A DNA stretch of 64,000 nt from Candidatus Centipeda massiliensis (GTDB lineage: Bacteria > Bacillota > Negativicutes > Selenomonadales > Selenomonadaceae): NCBI RefSeq assembly GCF_900290285.1, contig NZ_LT985754.1, forward strand, positions 779,364 through 843,363. The letters are read 5' to 3'. This document shows, piece after piece, positions 1 to 8,701 of the stretch (its first letter is position 1; every line of letters starts with the position of its first letter). The notes below the pieces were generated by a model. That model was not told the DNA's origin and did not search any database. It saw only the letters and a program-made list of their open reading frames with translations. A program made the position numbers and the translations under genes.

Positions 1-1191
1 GCTCGTGCGGAGATGGCGCACAGTGAGGAGGTATTCTCTGGGGTATGGATGACGACGATCATCGCGCTTACCATTGTGGTCATTCTCTCGATCGTCATTC
101 TCGTTCTGCTGCTCAAGAGCATCAAGAACTCGGTCGATACGATTCTCGACGGTGCGCGTCATATTGCGGCGGGCGACCTGCGCTCGAAGATCATTCTGGA
201 CGGCGATGATGAGTTTGCCCACATTGCCCATCAGTTCAACACGATGGTCGAAAGCATGCAGAAGATGATCCGCAAGATCAAGACGACGGCCTCGGATGTG
301 GCGGGCTCCTCCGAGGAGCTGACGGCGAACGCGAACCAGTCGGCACAGGTCACACAGAACGTGGCGCAGTCCATCACCGAGGTCGCAGAGGCGGCGGAGA
401 AGCAGCTGCAGATCATTGATGAGAGCCGCGTGACCGTGCAGGAGTTCCAGCGTGGACTCGAGGAGGCAATCACGAATCAGCGCCGCGCACGCGAGCAGAC
501 GCAGGCGACGGCGGAGAAGGCGGCAGAGGGCAATGCGTTCGTGCAGACGACGGTCGAGCAGATGAACTCGATTGCGCGCACTGTTCAGCAGACGGGCGAG
601 ATCGTCGGCAAGCTCGGCGAGCGTTCGAAGGAGATCGGCAACATCGTCGAGATCATCTCAAGCATCTCGGGACAGACCAATCTGCTTGCACTCAACGCAG
701 CCATTGAGGCAGCGCGTGCGGGCGAACACGGGCGCGGTTTTGCCGTGGTCGCCGAGGAGGTCAGAAAGCTCGCGGAGGAGTCACAGAATGCCTCCCAGCA
801 GATCTCCGAGCTGATCCGCAGCATTCAGGAGGAGACGGATCGTGCGGTTGCCTCGATGAACGAGGGACTGCGCGAGGCGGAGACGGGCAAGGAAAACGTC
901 ACTGCAACGGGCGAGACGTTCTCACTCATCCTGAGCATGGTCGAGGATGTCAAGACGGCATCGCTCGCGGTCAGCAAACGCGTTCTCGAACTGCGTGAGA
1001 ACATGAACTCGATCATCGAGGGCATGGGTCATGTCGATACGTCGGCAAAGGGCATTGGCAGTGAGTCACAGAACGTTTCCGCAGCGACCGAGGAGCAGGC
1101 GGCGGGCATGGAGGAGATCGCCTCCTCAAGCCGCAGCCTCGCCGATATGGCAACGGATCTGCAGAGCGAGACGGACAAGTTCAAGGTGTAA
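1..1191 (+). CDS. methyl-accepting chemotaxis protein, 3' part
   Basis: The reading frame is already open at base 1, so the gene starts outside the window and the usual periplasmic sensor domain is not seen. What remains begins just before a transmembrane helix (about residues 16-36 counted from the ATG at 13), followed by a HAMP linker (about 37-90) and a long coiled-coil signalling domain. The conserved hairpin tip is present, with the motifs [20 protein letters not shown] and [18 protein letters not shown]. Chemoreceptors of this class sit in the inner membrane and control CheA through CheW. The ligand cannot be inferred because the sensor part is missing. The tail ends in DKFKV with no CheR-binding pentapeptide. 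A hairpin terminator follows directly. The chemoreceptor agrees with the flagellin gene further along. Confidence 0.95.
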   Translation, partial: ARAEMAHSEEVFSGVWMTTIIALTIVVILSIVILVLLLKSIKNSVDTILDGARHIAAGDLRSKIILDGDDEFAHIAHQFNTMVESMQKMIRKIKTTASDVAGSSEELTANANQSAQVTQNVAQSITEVAEAAEKQLQIIDESRVTVQEFQRGLEEAITNQRRAREQTQATAEKAAEGNAFVQTTVEQMNSIARTVQQTGEIVGKLGERSKEIGNIVEIISSISGQTNLLALNAAIEAARAGEHGRGFAVVAEEVRKLAEESQNASQQISELIRSIQEETDRAVASMNEGLREAETGKENVTATGETFSLILSMVEDVKTASLAVSKRVLELRENMNSIIEGMGHVDTSAKGIGSESQNVSAATEEQAAGMEEIASSSRSLADMATDLQSETDKFKV

Positions 1192-1199
1192 ATGAAATG

Positions 1200-1240
1200 G
1201 AGTTCGTGTGGAAGGAGACTTCACACGGACTCTTTTTATT
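1200..1240 (+). terminator. rho-independent terminator of the chemoreceptor gene
   Basis: A 14-15 bp stem, GAGTTCGTGTGGAAG with CTTCACACGGACTC, has a 4-base loop and is followed by TTTTTATTT. It lies 9 bases after the chemoreceptor stop codon. Confidence 0.9.
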
Positions 1241-1306
1241 TCCAAGCAAATGTGGCATAATAAAGCTCAGATCAATGATGTTTCCTGCCTCAAGGAGGGA
1301 GAGAAT

Positions 1307-1603
1307 ATGTATACGGTACAGGGCATTCAGGATAAAATAGCCCCCGTATGTCGCCGGTACGGAGTCGACAGGGTGTTCCTTTTCGGCTCGTATGTGCGTG
1401 GCGAAGCGACGGAGCAGAGTGACATAGATCTGCGTGTGGATCTTGGAAATCAGCTCAAGGGACTCGCTGTGGCGGGCTTCTATGCAGATATAGAAGAAGC
1501 GCTCGGACGCAGAATTGACATCATGACGACACGGCAACTGCCGGAGGAATTTTTGCGCTGTATTGCGCCGGAAGAGGTTCAAGTCTATGGTCATTCAGGA
1601 TAA
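1307..1603 (+). CDS. MNT-type nucleotidyltransferase domain protein
   Basis: A 98-residue minimal nucleotidyltransferase. The signature FGSYVRGEATEQSDIDL at about residues 26-42 carries the GS motif and the DxD metal pair of the polymerase-beta fold. Small proteins of this kind (MntA) often act as antitoxins that AMPylate and silence a HEPN toxin (HepT) encoded next door. No HepT-like reading frame follows here: the next 80 bases hold only a promoter and then tRNA genes. So it is either an orphan antitoxin or has another role. The ATG at 1307 is preferred over the upstream in-frame start at 1208 because AAGGAGGGA lies 8 bases before it. Family assignment is firm; biological role is inferred. 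Confidence 0.82.
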   Translation: MYTVQGIQDKIAPVCRRYGVDRVFLFGSYVRGEATEQSDIDLRVDLGNQLKGLAVAGFYADIEEALGRRIDIMTTRQLPEEFLRCIAPEEVQVYGHSG

Positions 1604-1622
1604 GGACTTCAAAAATTACACC

Positions 1623-1651
1623 TTGACAGAACGTGCTTCTCCTGCTAGAAT
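1623..1651 (+). promoter_or_regulatory. sigma-A type promoter of the tRNA-Gly pair
   Basis: TTGACA at 1623-1628, a 17-base spacer, and TAGAAT at 1646-1651. It lies 36 bases before the first tRNA gene. Confidence 0.85.
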
Positions 1652-1687
1652 ATCTCTTGTTGATTGACAGCGATGTCAGCGACGGAT

Positions 1688-1762
1688 GCGGAAGTAGCTC
1701 AGTGGTAGAGCACCACCTTGCCAAGGTGGGGGTCGCGAGTTCGAGCCTCGTTTTCCGCTCCA
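1688..1762 (+). tRNA. tRNA-Gly (GCC), copy 1
   Basis: A 75-base cloverleaf with acceptor stem GCGGAAG / TTTCCGC, D-arm GCTCAGTGGTAGAGC, anticodon arm CCTTGCCAAGG (anticodon GCC) and T-arm with GTTCGAGCC. CCA is encoded. It is identical to the second copy 5 bases downstream. Confidence 0.96.
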
Positions 1763-1767
1763 CTTAT

Positions 1768-1842
1768 GCGGAAGTAGCTCAGTGGTAGAGCACCACCTTG
1801 CCAAGGTGGGGGTCGCGAGTTCGAGCCTCGTTTTCCGCTCCA
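1768..1842 (+). tRNA. tRNA-Gly (GCC), copy 2
   Basis: An exact repeat of the preceding tRNA-Gly, separated by 5 bases (CTTAT). CCA is encoded. The two are almost certainly one transcript, driven by the promoter at 1623 and ended by the hairpin at 1855. Confidence 0.96.
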
Positions 1843-1854
1843 TTGCTTTTCATG

Positions 1855-1878
1855 CCTGCGCACTGCGCAGGTTTTTTT
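1855..1878 (+). terminator. terminator after the tRNA-Gly pair
   Basis: Stem CCTGCGC / GCGCAGG with loop ACT, followed by seven T residues. Confidence 0.9.
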
Positions 1879-1935
1879 GAAAGGAATCCTCTGTGGTTCC
1901 GCCCATGAGAGCTTTCCACGCTCTCTGCACTATTG

Positions 1936-2012
1936 GGGCCTATAGCTCAGTTGGTTAGAGCAACCGGCTCATAACCGGTCGGTCCTTGGTTCAAGTCCAA
2001 GTGGGCCCACCA
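1936..2012 (+). tRNA. tRNA with CAT anticodon (Met or lysidine Ile2)
   Basis: A 77-base cloverleaf with acceptor GGGCCTA / TGGGCCC, D-arm GCTCAGTTGGTTAGAGC, anticodon arm CCGGCTCATAACCGG and encoded CCA. The anticodon CAT fits an elongator tRNA-Met or a tRNA-Ile whose C34 is modified to lysidine; sequence reading alone does not separate them safely. It is not an initiator, because the 1-72 position is a G-C pair and the anticodon stem lacks three consecutive G-C pairs. Confidence 0.93.
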
Positions 2013-2023
2013 ATCGAAATGAG

Positions 2024-2048
2024 AGCATCACTCAGGTGATGCTTTTTT
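2024..2048 (+). terminator. terminator after tRNA-CAT
   Basis: Stem AGCATCAC / GTGATGCT with loop TCAG, followed by a run of T. It ends 21 bases before the cca start codon. Confidence 0.85.
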
Positions 2049-2069
2049 GTTTTCGGAGGAGGTGAGACG

Positions 2070-3299
2070 ATGACAGAGGAACAATTTGTGGAGCGCGTAC
2101 GAAGTGCGGGGGCACGTGTCTTTCGCGTGGGAGGATGCGTGCGCGATCATTTCCGAGGTGTGCCTGCAAAGGATGTGGACTATGTTGTGACGGGCATGAC
2201 GGAGGAGACGCTGTGCGCACTTTTTCCGCGTGCGGAGAAAATCGGCAAGGCGTTTCCTGTCTATCATGTGCGCGTGGACGGCGTGCGGCGCGAGGTCGCC
2301 TTTGCACGCAGGGAGCGCAAGACGGGCGAGGGCTATCGCGGTTTCGATGTCGTGTTTGATCCGTCTGTGACGATCGAGGAGGATCTCTATCGGCGCGACA
2401 CGCGGATGAATGCGATGGCGTTGGAGCTTCCATCGGGAGACCTGCACGATCCCTATGGCGGGCGGTCTGATATCGCAGCGGGGATGATCCGTGCCGTCTC
2501 GCAGCACTTTATGGATGACCCCGTGCGTGCTCTGCGCGCGGCGCGACAGGCGGCTGCGTTCGGCTTTCGCGTGGAGGAGGAGACGATTGCCTATATGCGT
2601 GCGTGTGCGCGCGAACTCCAGGCGGAGCCGACCGAGCGCCTGATGGGGGAGCTGCGGCGTGCGCTTATGACGCCGCGCCCCTCGGTGTTCTTTCGCGTGC
2701 TGCGCACGGCAGATCTTCTCTCCGTGACGTTTCCGGAGCTTGCGGCGCTCGATGGACAGACACAGCCCGTGGAGTTCCATCCCGAGGGCGATGCACTCGC
2801 GCACACGCTGGCGATGGTCGATGCGGTTGCGCACGAGACACAGGAGATCAAAACGCGCTTTGCCGCGCTTGTCCACGATCTCGGCAAGGGGTTGACGCCG
2901 CAGGAGATGCTGCCGCATCACTACGGGCACGAGCGCACAGGGCTTGACGCGCTCGCCGCGTGGAACAGGCGCATGACGCTCCCGCATGACTGGAGGAAGG
3001 CGGCTGCGTTTGTCATACGTGAGCACATGCGCGCACCGCGTCTCACACGCCCCGGCAAGATTGCCGACCTCCTTCTTGGCATCGCCAGCTCCGGACTGCC
3101 GATGGAGGAGTTTAAGATCATCATCCGCGCCGATCACGGTTCGCTGCCCCCCTATCTCGTGCATGGAGCGGACTGCCTTGCGGCAATGTCCGCCGTAACA
3201 GGGAACGATGCGCCCCCCGATCTCGCGGGTGAGGAGATTGGACGATGGCTGCGTGAGGCGCGCATTCGTGTGCTCAAGCGCCGATGCAAAGACCTTTAA
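2070..3299 (+). CDS. cca: CCA-adding tRNA nucleotidyltransferase with HD domain
   Basis: A 409-residue class II tRNA nucleotidyltransferase. It builds or repairs the 3' CCA of tRNAs from CTP and ATP. The N-terminal catalytic head shows RVGGCVRDHFRG and the metal pair in DVDYVV, then RRDTRMNAMA and the DP-x-GG and DDPVRALRAARQAA motifs of the neck. A C-terminal HD phosphohydrolase domain begins near residue 240, with the motif ALVHDLGKG and HYGHERTG. The gene follows directly after tRNA genes that already encode CCA, so a repair role is likely in this organism. Start ATG is preceded by GGAGGAGGTGAG. Confidence 0.93.
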   Translation: MTEEQFVERVRSAGARVFRVGGCVRDHFRGVPAKDVDYVVTGMTEETLCALFPRAEKIGKAFPVYHVRVDGVRREVAFARRERKTGEGYRGFDVVFDPSVTIEEDLYRRDTRMNAMALELPSGDLHDPYGGRSDIAAGMIRAVSQHFMDDPVRALRAARQAAAFGFRVEEETIAYMRACARELQAEPTERLMGELRRALMTPRPSVFFRVLRTADLLSVTFPELAALDGQTQPVEFHPEGDALAHTLAMVDAVAHETQEIKTRFAALVHDLGKGLTPQEMLPHHYGHERTGLDALAAWNRRMTLPHDWRKAAAFVIREHMRAPRLTRPGKIADLLLGIASSGLPMEEFKIIIRADHGSLPPYLVHGADCLAAMSAVTGNDAPPDLAGEEIGRWLREARIRVLKRRCKDL

Positions 3300-3306
3300 A
3301 AAATTC

Positions 3307-3336
3307 TTGTTGGAGCATGAAAAGGCGTGGTATAAT
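3307..3336 (+). promoter_or_regulatory. promoter of the carbonic-anhydrase-like / ndk pair
   Basis: TTGTTG at 3307-3312, an 18-base spacer and a perfect TATAAT at 3331-3336, just after the cca stop codon. Confidence 0.65.
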
Positions 3337-3378
3337 ACACCTGAGCGGAAAAACGAAATACGAAGGAGGCTCGTGTTG

Positions 3379-3909
3379 ATGGACAAGATTATCCTGCCCT
3401 ATCGGGGCAAAACGCCTGTGATTGATTCGACGGCATTCATTGCACCGACAGCGGCGGTGATCGGCGACGTGACCGTCGGAGCCGGATCGAGTGTATGGTT
3501 TGGCGCCGTTGTGCGCGGCGATTTTCAGCCGATTACAATCGGGCAAAATACGAACATCCAAGAGAATGCAACGGTTCACGTCATGCGCGATGTGCCCGTT
3601 CACATCGGGGACAATGTGCTCATCGGTCACAATGCCGTCGTGCATTGCAGCTGCATCGGGGACAACACGCTGATCGGTATGGGATCCATCGTCATGGGGT
3701 ACTCCGAGATCGGTGAGAATGTCGTCATTGGGGCAGGCACCTTTCTGCCGCAGCACAAGAAGATCCCGTCGAACTCGCTCGTGTTCGGAAATCCCGCTCA
3801 GATCGTGCGCGCACTGCGCGACGATGAGATCGAGGCGCTTCAGGAGGCAGCGAGCAACTATGCCAACCTTGGAGCAGAGTACAAACGTATCATTGAGGAG
3901 ATGAAGTAA
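3379..3909 (+). CDS. gamma-carbonic anhydrase family protein
   Basis: A 176-residue left-handed beta-helix protein of hexapeptide repeats (I-G-D-x-x pattern). Three histidines in the positions that bind metal in gamma-carbonic anhydrases are visible in HVMRDVPVHIG and IGHNAVVHCS. Members are trimeric cytosolic proteins; some hydrate CO2, others have no proven activity, so the reaction is not assigned. The ATG at 3379 follows AGGAGG and is preferred to the longer frame from 3208, which overlaps cca. Its last base is the first base of the ndk start codon, so the two are translationally coupled. Confidence 0.88.
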   Translation: MDKIILPYRGKTPVIDSTAFIAPTAAVIGDVTVGAGSSVWFGAVVRGDFQPITIGQNTNIQENATVHVMRDVPVHIGDNVLIGHNAVVHCSCIGDNTLIGMGSIVMGYSEIGENVVIGAGTFLPQHKKIPSNSLVFGNPAQIVRALRDDEIEALQEAASNYANLGAEYKRIIEEMK

Positions 3910-4322
3910 TGGAACAGACGCTGGTTCTCATTAAGCCGGATGCCGTTGGAGCACACCATATTGGAGACATTACGAAGGCGTACGAGGAGGCAGGCCTCCA
4001 GATCCGCGCGATGAAGATGATGCAGATGACGGATCGCATTGCGCGCATCCACTATGCGGAGCATCTTGAGAAGCCGTTCTACGGTGAACTCGCCGCATTT
4101 ATGACATCTGCCCCCCTTGTCGCTATGGTGCTTGCGGGCGAAAATGCGATTGCACGCGTGCGCGAGCTGCACGGTGCGACGAATCCGGTGAATGCGGCTG
4201 AGGGCACGATCCGCAAGCGCTTCGCCAAGAATGGGAGCGAGAATGCGGTGCACGCGTCCGACAGCCCTGAGAGCGCGGCACGCGAGGTGCACATCTTCTT
4301 CAGTGAGACAGAGATTTTTTGA
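3909..4322 (+). CDS. ndk: nucleoside diphosphate kinase
   Basis: A 137-residue NDK that moves the gamma-phosphate from NTPs to NDPs through a phosphohistidine. It starts with LVLIKPDAV, and the active-site histidine lies in NAVHASDSPESA, which is the family signature. Other conserved parts are the GATNP motif and the Kpn loop. The length is usual for bacteria. Its ATG overlaps the stop of the preceding gene by one base. The following 78 bases hold an imperfect GCCCGGCT / AGCTGGGC hairpin without a T tract. Confidence 0.96.
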   Translation: MEQTLVLIKPDAVGAHHIGDITKAYEEAGLQIRAMKMMQMTDRIARIHYAEHLEKPFYGELAAFMTSAPLVAMVLAGENAIARVRELHGATNPVNAAEGTIRKRFAKNGSENAVHASDSPESAAREVHIFFSETEIF

Positions 4323-4400
4323 ACATTGGATGCCCGGCTCTGCATTTGCATAGCTGGGCGCAGTTATCAGTGATTCCCAGAGACAGAGGAGGAACATACG

Positions 4401-4910
4401 ATGAGTGTCACGACCAAGACTGGCGATCAGGGACAGACGAGCCTCTTTACGGGCGAGCGCATCGCAAAGGACGATCTGCGCGTCGAGGTGTACGGGATTG
4501 TGGACAGCCTCGGCTCTACGCTCGGCATGGCGCGTGCCTTTGCGGAAAACAAGCGCGTCAAGGACAATATCTATGGTGTGCAGAAGCAGCTTGGCATGCT
4601 GATGGCGGATTTCGCGAGCCGCAACAAGCCGCCGCACATCACGGAGGAGATGATTACCGGGATTGAGGCGGAGATCGCGAGCATCGAGGAGAGTCTGCCC
4701 GCACTCAAGGAGTTCATCATCCCCGGTGACAAAAAGTCAAGCGCGATGCTCGATCTGGCGCGTACAACGGCGCGTGCGGCGGAGCGCCACGCATGGACGC
4801 TCGCGCGGCGCGGCTCGGTGGCGGAGGTTGACCTGCGCTACCTCAACCGCCTCTCCGATTACATCTTCGTCCTCATGCGTTTGGAGGACGAGGATCACCC
4901 CGGACTGTGA
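4401..4910 (+). CDS. cob(I)alamin adenosyltransferase, PduO type
   Basis: A 169-residue ATP:corrinoid adenosyltransferase that forms adenosylcobalamin, the cofactor of B12-dependent mutases and dehydratases. Family signs are the N-terminal TKTGDQGQTSLFTGERI ATP-binding stretch, the GDKKSSAMLDLART helix with RxAERHAW, and the C-terminal LNRLSDYIFVLMR. It is shorter than the E. coli CobA type and unrelated to it. GAGGAGG precedes the ATG. Its stop overlaps the GTG start of polA in GTGA. Confidence 0.92.
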   Translation: MSVTTKTGDQGQTSLFTGERIAKDDLRVEVYGIVDSLGSTLGMARAFAENKRVKDNIYGVQKQLGMLMADFASRNKPPHITEEMITGIEAEIASIEESLPALKEFIIPGDKKSSAMLDLARTTARAAERHAWTLARRGSVAEVDLRYLNRLSDYIFVLMRLEDEDHPGL

Positions 4911-7531
4911 GCCGGGAGAAATTTGCCGTCATCGACGGGAGCAGCCTCTTCTTTCGCGCGTTCTACGCGCTGCAGCTCCCGCCGAACGCGCGCGGCGTTC
5001 ATACAAATGCGGTGCACGGCTTTGCGATGATGCTCGTGAAGCTCCTCAGGGAGCTTTCACCGACGCAGATCGTCATTGCCTTTGACAAGAGCCGCACGAC
5101 GTTCCGCACGGCGCTCTATCCGGCGTACAAGGGCACGCGGGACAAGACGCCCGAGGAACTGATCGCCCAGATTCCGCTGCTGAAGGAACTGGCGGCGGCA
5201 CTTGGCATTCCCTTCCTCGAGATGGATGACTACGAGGCGGACGATATCATCGGCACCCTCGCCACGCAGGCGGCGGAGCAGGGCGCGGAGACCGTCGTCG
5301 TGACGGGTGACCGCGATGCGCTGCAGCTGATCCGTCCAGATCTCACCGTCCTGCTGACGAAAAAGGGCATCAGCGACACGCGCCGCTACGATACGGCTGC
5401 GTTCGAGGAGGAGTACGGATTCGCGCCGATCCGCCTCATCGACATGAAGGGTCTGATGGGGGACAGCTCGGACAACATTCCGGGGGTGCCGGGCGTGGGA
5501 CCCAAGACCGCGACGAAGCTGCTGCTCGCATACGGTACGATTGAGAACGTCCTCGACCACGCTGCCGAGGTCAGTGGAAAAAAACTCAGCACCTCCCTCG
5601 TGGAGTACCGCGACCAGGCACTCCTCTCAAAACAGCTCGCAACAATAGAATGTGCAGTACCGGAACTCCGCTATATGGCGGAGGGCTTTCGTATGCAGCC
5701 CGACCGCAGGGCGGTCGAGGCGTTCTGCGGGGCGTATGAACTGAGAACCGTCGGACGTGCATTTTCGGACTATCTCGGCACTGCAGCGGCAGCGACGGAA
5801 CAGTCGCTCTTCCCTGCGGAGGAGGAGGCTTCGCCGGTGTCCTACGATGCGACAGAACTCACTGCCGCCGAGATCGCCTCCCTCCGCACGGCGGAGGAGA
5901 TCGCCGTCGGTGCTGTATTCAGCGGCACGCCGCCCTTTGTGCAGATCGATCAGCTTGCGCTTTCCTATGGCGCAGAGCAGCGCATTGTGCCAGCGGATGC
6001 GGCACATTACGACGAGGTTTGTGCGATTCTGGCAGAGCGCTCCATTGTTCTCTGGAACGCAAAGCGCTATGCACAGGCGGGGCTGACCATCAGCGCAAAT
6101 GTTTTCGATCTTGAGCTGGCGGACTACCTCCTCCGTCCCGAGGAGAGCAAGCGTGACATCGAACGCGCCGCATTTGCCCGTCTTGGGACGCTGCCGGAGG
6201 CGACGGGCGACCTGTGCGGCGCGCAGCGCGCCGTGCATGAGGCTCTGCTCGCGGCGCGTCTCATGCACCCCATGCAGACGGCGCTGGACGAGGCGGGGTT
6301 GACCGCGCTCTATCGGACGGTCGAGCTGCCGCTCGTCCCCGTGCTCGCAGCGATGGAGCAGACGGGCATCTATGTGAACCGCGCGGCACTCGAGCGCGAA
6401 CTTGCAGCGGCAAATGTGCGCATTGATACACTGGTGGAGGAGATTCACACACTTGCGGGGACGGAGTTCAACATCAGCTCGCCCAAGCAGCTCGGTGAAA
6501 TCCTCTTTGAACGACTCGGACTCACGACCGGCGGCAAGGTCAAGAAGACCAAGACGGGCTACTCGACAAACGCCGAGACGCTTGAGGAGCTGCGCGATCA
6601 GCATCCCATTGTGGATAAGGTGCTGACCTATCGTATGTGGACGAAGCTGCGCTCGACCTACCTTGAGGGGATCGGCGCACTCATCCGCCCTGCGACGGGA
6701 CGCGTGCACACGAGCTTTAACCAGACGGTGACGGCGACGGGACGGCTTTCGAGTTCCGATCCGAACCTGCAGAACATCCCCGTGCGGACGGAGGAGGGGC
6801 GTGCCGTGCGCGCCCTCTTCGAGCCGGGGGCGGGCTACGACGCACTTCTCTCGGCGGACTACTCGCAGATCGAGCTACGCATCCTCGCGCACATGTCGGG
6901 GGACGCGACACTCATCGACGCATTCCGCCACGGGCAGGATGTCCATGCCCGAACCGCATCGGAGGTGTTCGATGTGCCGCTCGCGGAGGTCACAGCCGAG
7001 CAGCGGCGCAGGGCAAAGGCGGTCAACTTCGGCATCGTATACGGGCTCAGTGATTTCGGACTTGCGCGTGACCTCGGCATCGGGCGCAGGGAGGCGGCGG
7101 GCTATATCGAGCGCTACTTTGAGCGCTATCATGGCGTGCGGGAGTTCTTGGACAAAACCATAGCCGATGCACACGCGAATGGTTTCGTGACCACGCTCTA
7201 CGGGCGGCGGCGCGACCTGCCCGCGATTCACAGCCGGAACTTTATGCAGCGCTCCTTCGCCGAGCGCATGGCGATGAATACGCCGATTCAGGGCACGGCG
7301 GCAGACCTCATCAAGATCGCCATGATTCGCGCCGATGAGGCACTGCGTAAGGCAAAGGTCAAGAGTCGCATCCTCCTGCAGGTGCACGATGAACTCGTGC
7401 TTGAGGTCATGGCAGATGAGATCGACGCGGTCAGCGAACTCCTGCGCACGGCAATGAGCGGGGCGGCGGAACTGCACGTGCCGCTCGCTGTGGATGTGCA
7501 CACGGGAAAGAACTGGGCGGAGGCGAAGTAG
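4907..7531 (+). CDS. polA: DNA polymerase I
   Basis: An 874-residue family A polymerase for Okazaki fragment processing and repair. Residues 1 to about 290 form the 5'-3' exonuclease (FAVIDGSSLFFRAFYA, DDYEADDIIGTLA, helix-hairpin-helix GVPGVGPKTATKLL). Residues about 310-460 hold the 3'-5' exonuclease fold, but the DxE metal motif is replaced (IAVGAVFSG), so proofreading is probably absent, as in Bacillus and Thermus enzymes. The polymerase part has motif A LLSADYSQIELRILAHMSGD, the O-helix RRRAKAVNFGIVYG and motif C LQVHDELVLEV. Translation starts at GTG 4907, overlapping the upstream stop. coaE follows after 2 bases. Confidence 0.97.
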   Translation: MSREKFAVIDGSSLFFRAFYALQLPPNARGVHTNAVHGFAMMLVKLLRELSPTQIVIAFDKSRTTFRTALYPAYKGTRDKTPEELIAQIPLLKELAAALGIPFLEMDDYEADDIIGTLATQAAEQGAETVVVTGDRDALQLIRPDLTVLLTKKGISDTRRYDTAAFEEEYGFAPIRLIDMKGLMGDSSDNIPGVPGVGPKTATKLLLAYGTIENVLDHAAEVSGKKLSTSLVEYRDQALLSKQLATIECAVPELRYMAEGFRMQPDRRAVEAFCGAYELRTVGRAFSDYLGTAAAATEQSLFPAEEEASPVSYDATELTAAEIASLRTAEEIAVGAVFSGTPPFVQIDQLALSYGAEQRIVPADAAHYDEVCAILAERSIVLWNAKRYAQAGLTISANVFDLELADYLLRPEESKRDIERAAFARLGTLPEATGDLCGAQRAVHEALLAARLMHPMQTALDEAGLTALYRTVELPLVPVLAAMEQTGIYVNRAALERELAAANVRIDTLVEEIHTLAGTEFNISSPKQLGEILFERLGLTTGGKVKKTKTGYSTNAETLEELRDQHPIVDKVLTYRMWTKLRSTYLEGIGALIRPATGRVHTSFNQTVTATGRLSSSDPNLQNIPVRTEEGRAVRALFEPGAGYDALLSADYSQIELRILAHMSGDATLIDAFRHGQDVHARTASEVFDVPLAEVTAEQRRRAKAVNFGIVYGLSDFGLARDLGIGRREAAGYIERYFERYHGVREFLDKTIADAHANGFVTTLYGRRRDLPAIHSRNFMQRSFAERMAMNTPIQGTAADLIKIAMIRADEALRKAKVKSRILLQVHDELVLEVMADEIDAVSELLRTAMSGAAELHVPLAVDVHTGKNWAEAK

Positions 7532-7533
7532 CT

Positions 7534-8139
7534 TTGAAGATCATCGGGCTGACAGGCGGCATTGCCTGCGGCAAGTCTACCGTCAGCAAGGAGCTGTGTG
7601 CGCTCGGCGCCGTCATCATTGACGCAGATGCGCTCGCGCATGAACTCTCCCGACCGAACCAACCGATCTTTAGCGCCTACGTTGCACGGTTCGGCAGGGA
7701 GATTGTGACGGAGGACGGCACGCTTGACCGCGCGGCAATCGCACGGCGCGTCTTTGCGGATCCTGCCGTGCGAGCCGAGGTGGATGCCCTCGTGCATCCG
7801 CTGATCCGCACAGCCGCAGAGGAGCGGCTGCGGGCAGCAAGAGAAAACAATGAGAGAGCAGCGGTACTCGATGTGCCGCTGCTCTTTGAGGCAGGATGGG
7901 ACGCGCTCGCCGATGAAACGTGGGTCGTTGCACTCCCTGCAGAGGAGCAGCTGGCACGCCTCTTGGCTCGTGACCCAAAGATGTGTGAGGGCGAGGCGCG
8001 GGCACGCATCGCCGCTCAGATGCCGCTCGCGGAGAAATGCGCACGCGCAGATGTTGTGATCGACAACCGCGGGACACAGGAAGAAGTACGGGAATACATT
8101 GGAAAACTTTGGAGGGAACGGATTGTTGATCGCACGTAA
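7534..8139 (+). CDS. coaE: dephospho-CoA kinase
   Basis: A 201-residue kinase for the last step of coenzyme A synthesis, phosphorylating the 3'-OH of the ribose of dephospho-CoA. The P-loop GLTGGIACGKST is at residues 5-16; DADALAHEL and the LID motif RDP with DNRG at the C-terminus are typical. The start is TTG at 7534, two bases after the polA stop; no other start fits the P-loop position. The polA-coaE order is common in Firmicutes, where a formamidopyrimidine-DNA glycosylase (mutM) often lies between; that gene is missing here. Confidence 0.95.
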   Translation: MKIIGLTGGIACGKSTVSKELCALGAVIIDADALAHELSRPNQPIFSAYVARFGREIVTEDGTLDRAAIARRVFADPAVRAEVDALVHPLIRTAAEERLRAARENNERAAVLDVPLLFEAGWDALADETWVVALPAEEQLARLLARDPKMCEGEARARIAAQMPLAEKCARADVVIDNRGTQEEVREYIGKLWRERIVDRT

Positions 8140-8701
8140 TCTGCGGCGCAGATTTTGGTGGCTGCTGCAGGTTCTCGTTGTCGCCGTCATCGCCTTTGTC
8201 CTCATCGGCGGCTGGGGGTGGGTCGAGCGCAGCTGGATCTATCCATACGACTACCGCAGCTACATCGAGACCAGCGCGGAGAGCCGCCGTACAGACCCGT
8301 TCCTCGTTGCCGCCGTCATCAAGCACGAGAGCAAGTTTGAGCCGCGCGCACGTTCCGATGGCGGCGCACTCGGCCTGATGCAGCTCATGCCCGCAACGGC
8401 GGAGTGGATTGCTCGGCAGCTGGGGGAACCCTTTACCGAGGAATACCTCTACGATCCCGCCCTCAACATCCGCTACGGTGTCTGGTACCTCGCCGAGCTT
8501 GAGCGCGAGTTCGGCGGCAACGACATCCTTGCGCTCGCCGCGTACAATGCAGGACGCGGCAACGTGCGCGATTGGATGGAGCGCTTTCACTGGACACAGC
8601 AGTTTGACGAAATCGAGGCAATTCCCTACCCCGAGACGCGGTTCTACGTGCGCCGCGTGCTTGAGGACAGGGAGCAGTATAAGAGGCTCTACGACGAATG
8701 A
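8123..8701 (+). CDS. membrane-anchored lytic transglycosylase, SLT family
   Basis: A protein of about 192 residues with an N-terminal basic stretch (ARNLRRRF), one membrane helix (about residues 10-32) and a lytic transglycosylase domain that cleaves peptidoglycan glycan strands. The catalytic glutamate is in VIKHESKFEP; GALGLMQLMPATA and ALAAYNAGRGNV are the other family motifs. It resembles Slt70-type single-domain enzymes fixed in the inner membrane. The start is uncertain: GGAGGG at 8111 suits TTG at 8123 or 8126, both overlapping the end of coaE. Its stop overlaps the polC ATG in ATGA. Confidence 0.9.
   Translation: MLIARNLRRRFWWLLQVLVVAVIAFVLIGGWGWVERSWIYPYDYRSYIETSAESRRTDPFLVAAVIKHESKFEPRARSDGGALGLMQLMPATAEWIARQLGEPFTEEYLYDPALNIRYGVWYLAELEREFGGNDILALAAYNAGRGNVRDWMERFHWTQQFDEIEAIPYPETRFYVRRVLEDREQYKRLYDE

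Noticed and set aside
2028-3386. A 452-codon minus-strand frame opposite cca.
   Set aside because: Same kind of shadow; very Arg/His-rich, and its tail runs across a terminator and the end of a tRNA region.
4323-4400. Hairpin GCCCGGCT / AGCTGGGC between ndk and the adenosyltransferase considered as a cobalamin riboswitch or terminator.
   Set aside because: Too short for a B12 riboswitch (no B12 box), and no T tract follows.
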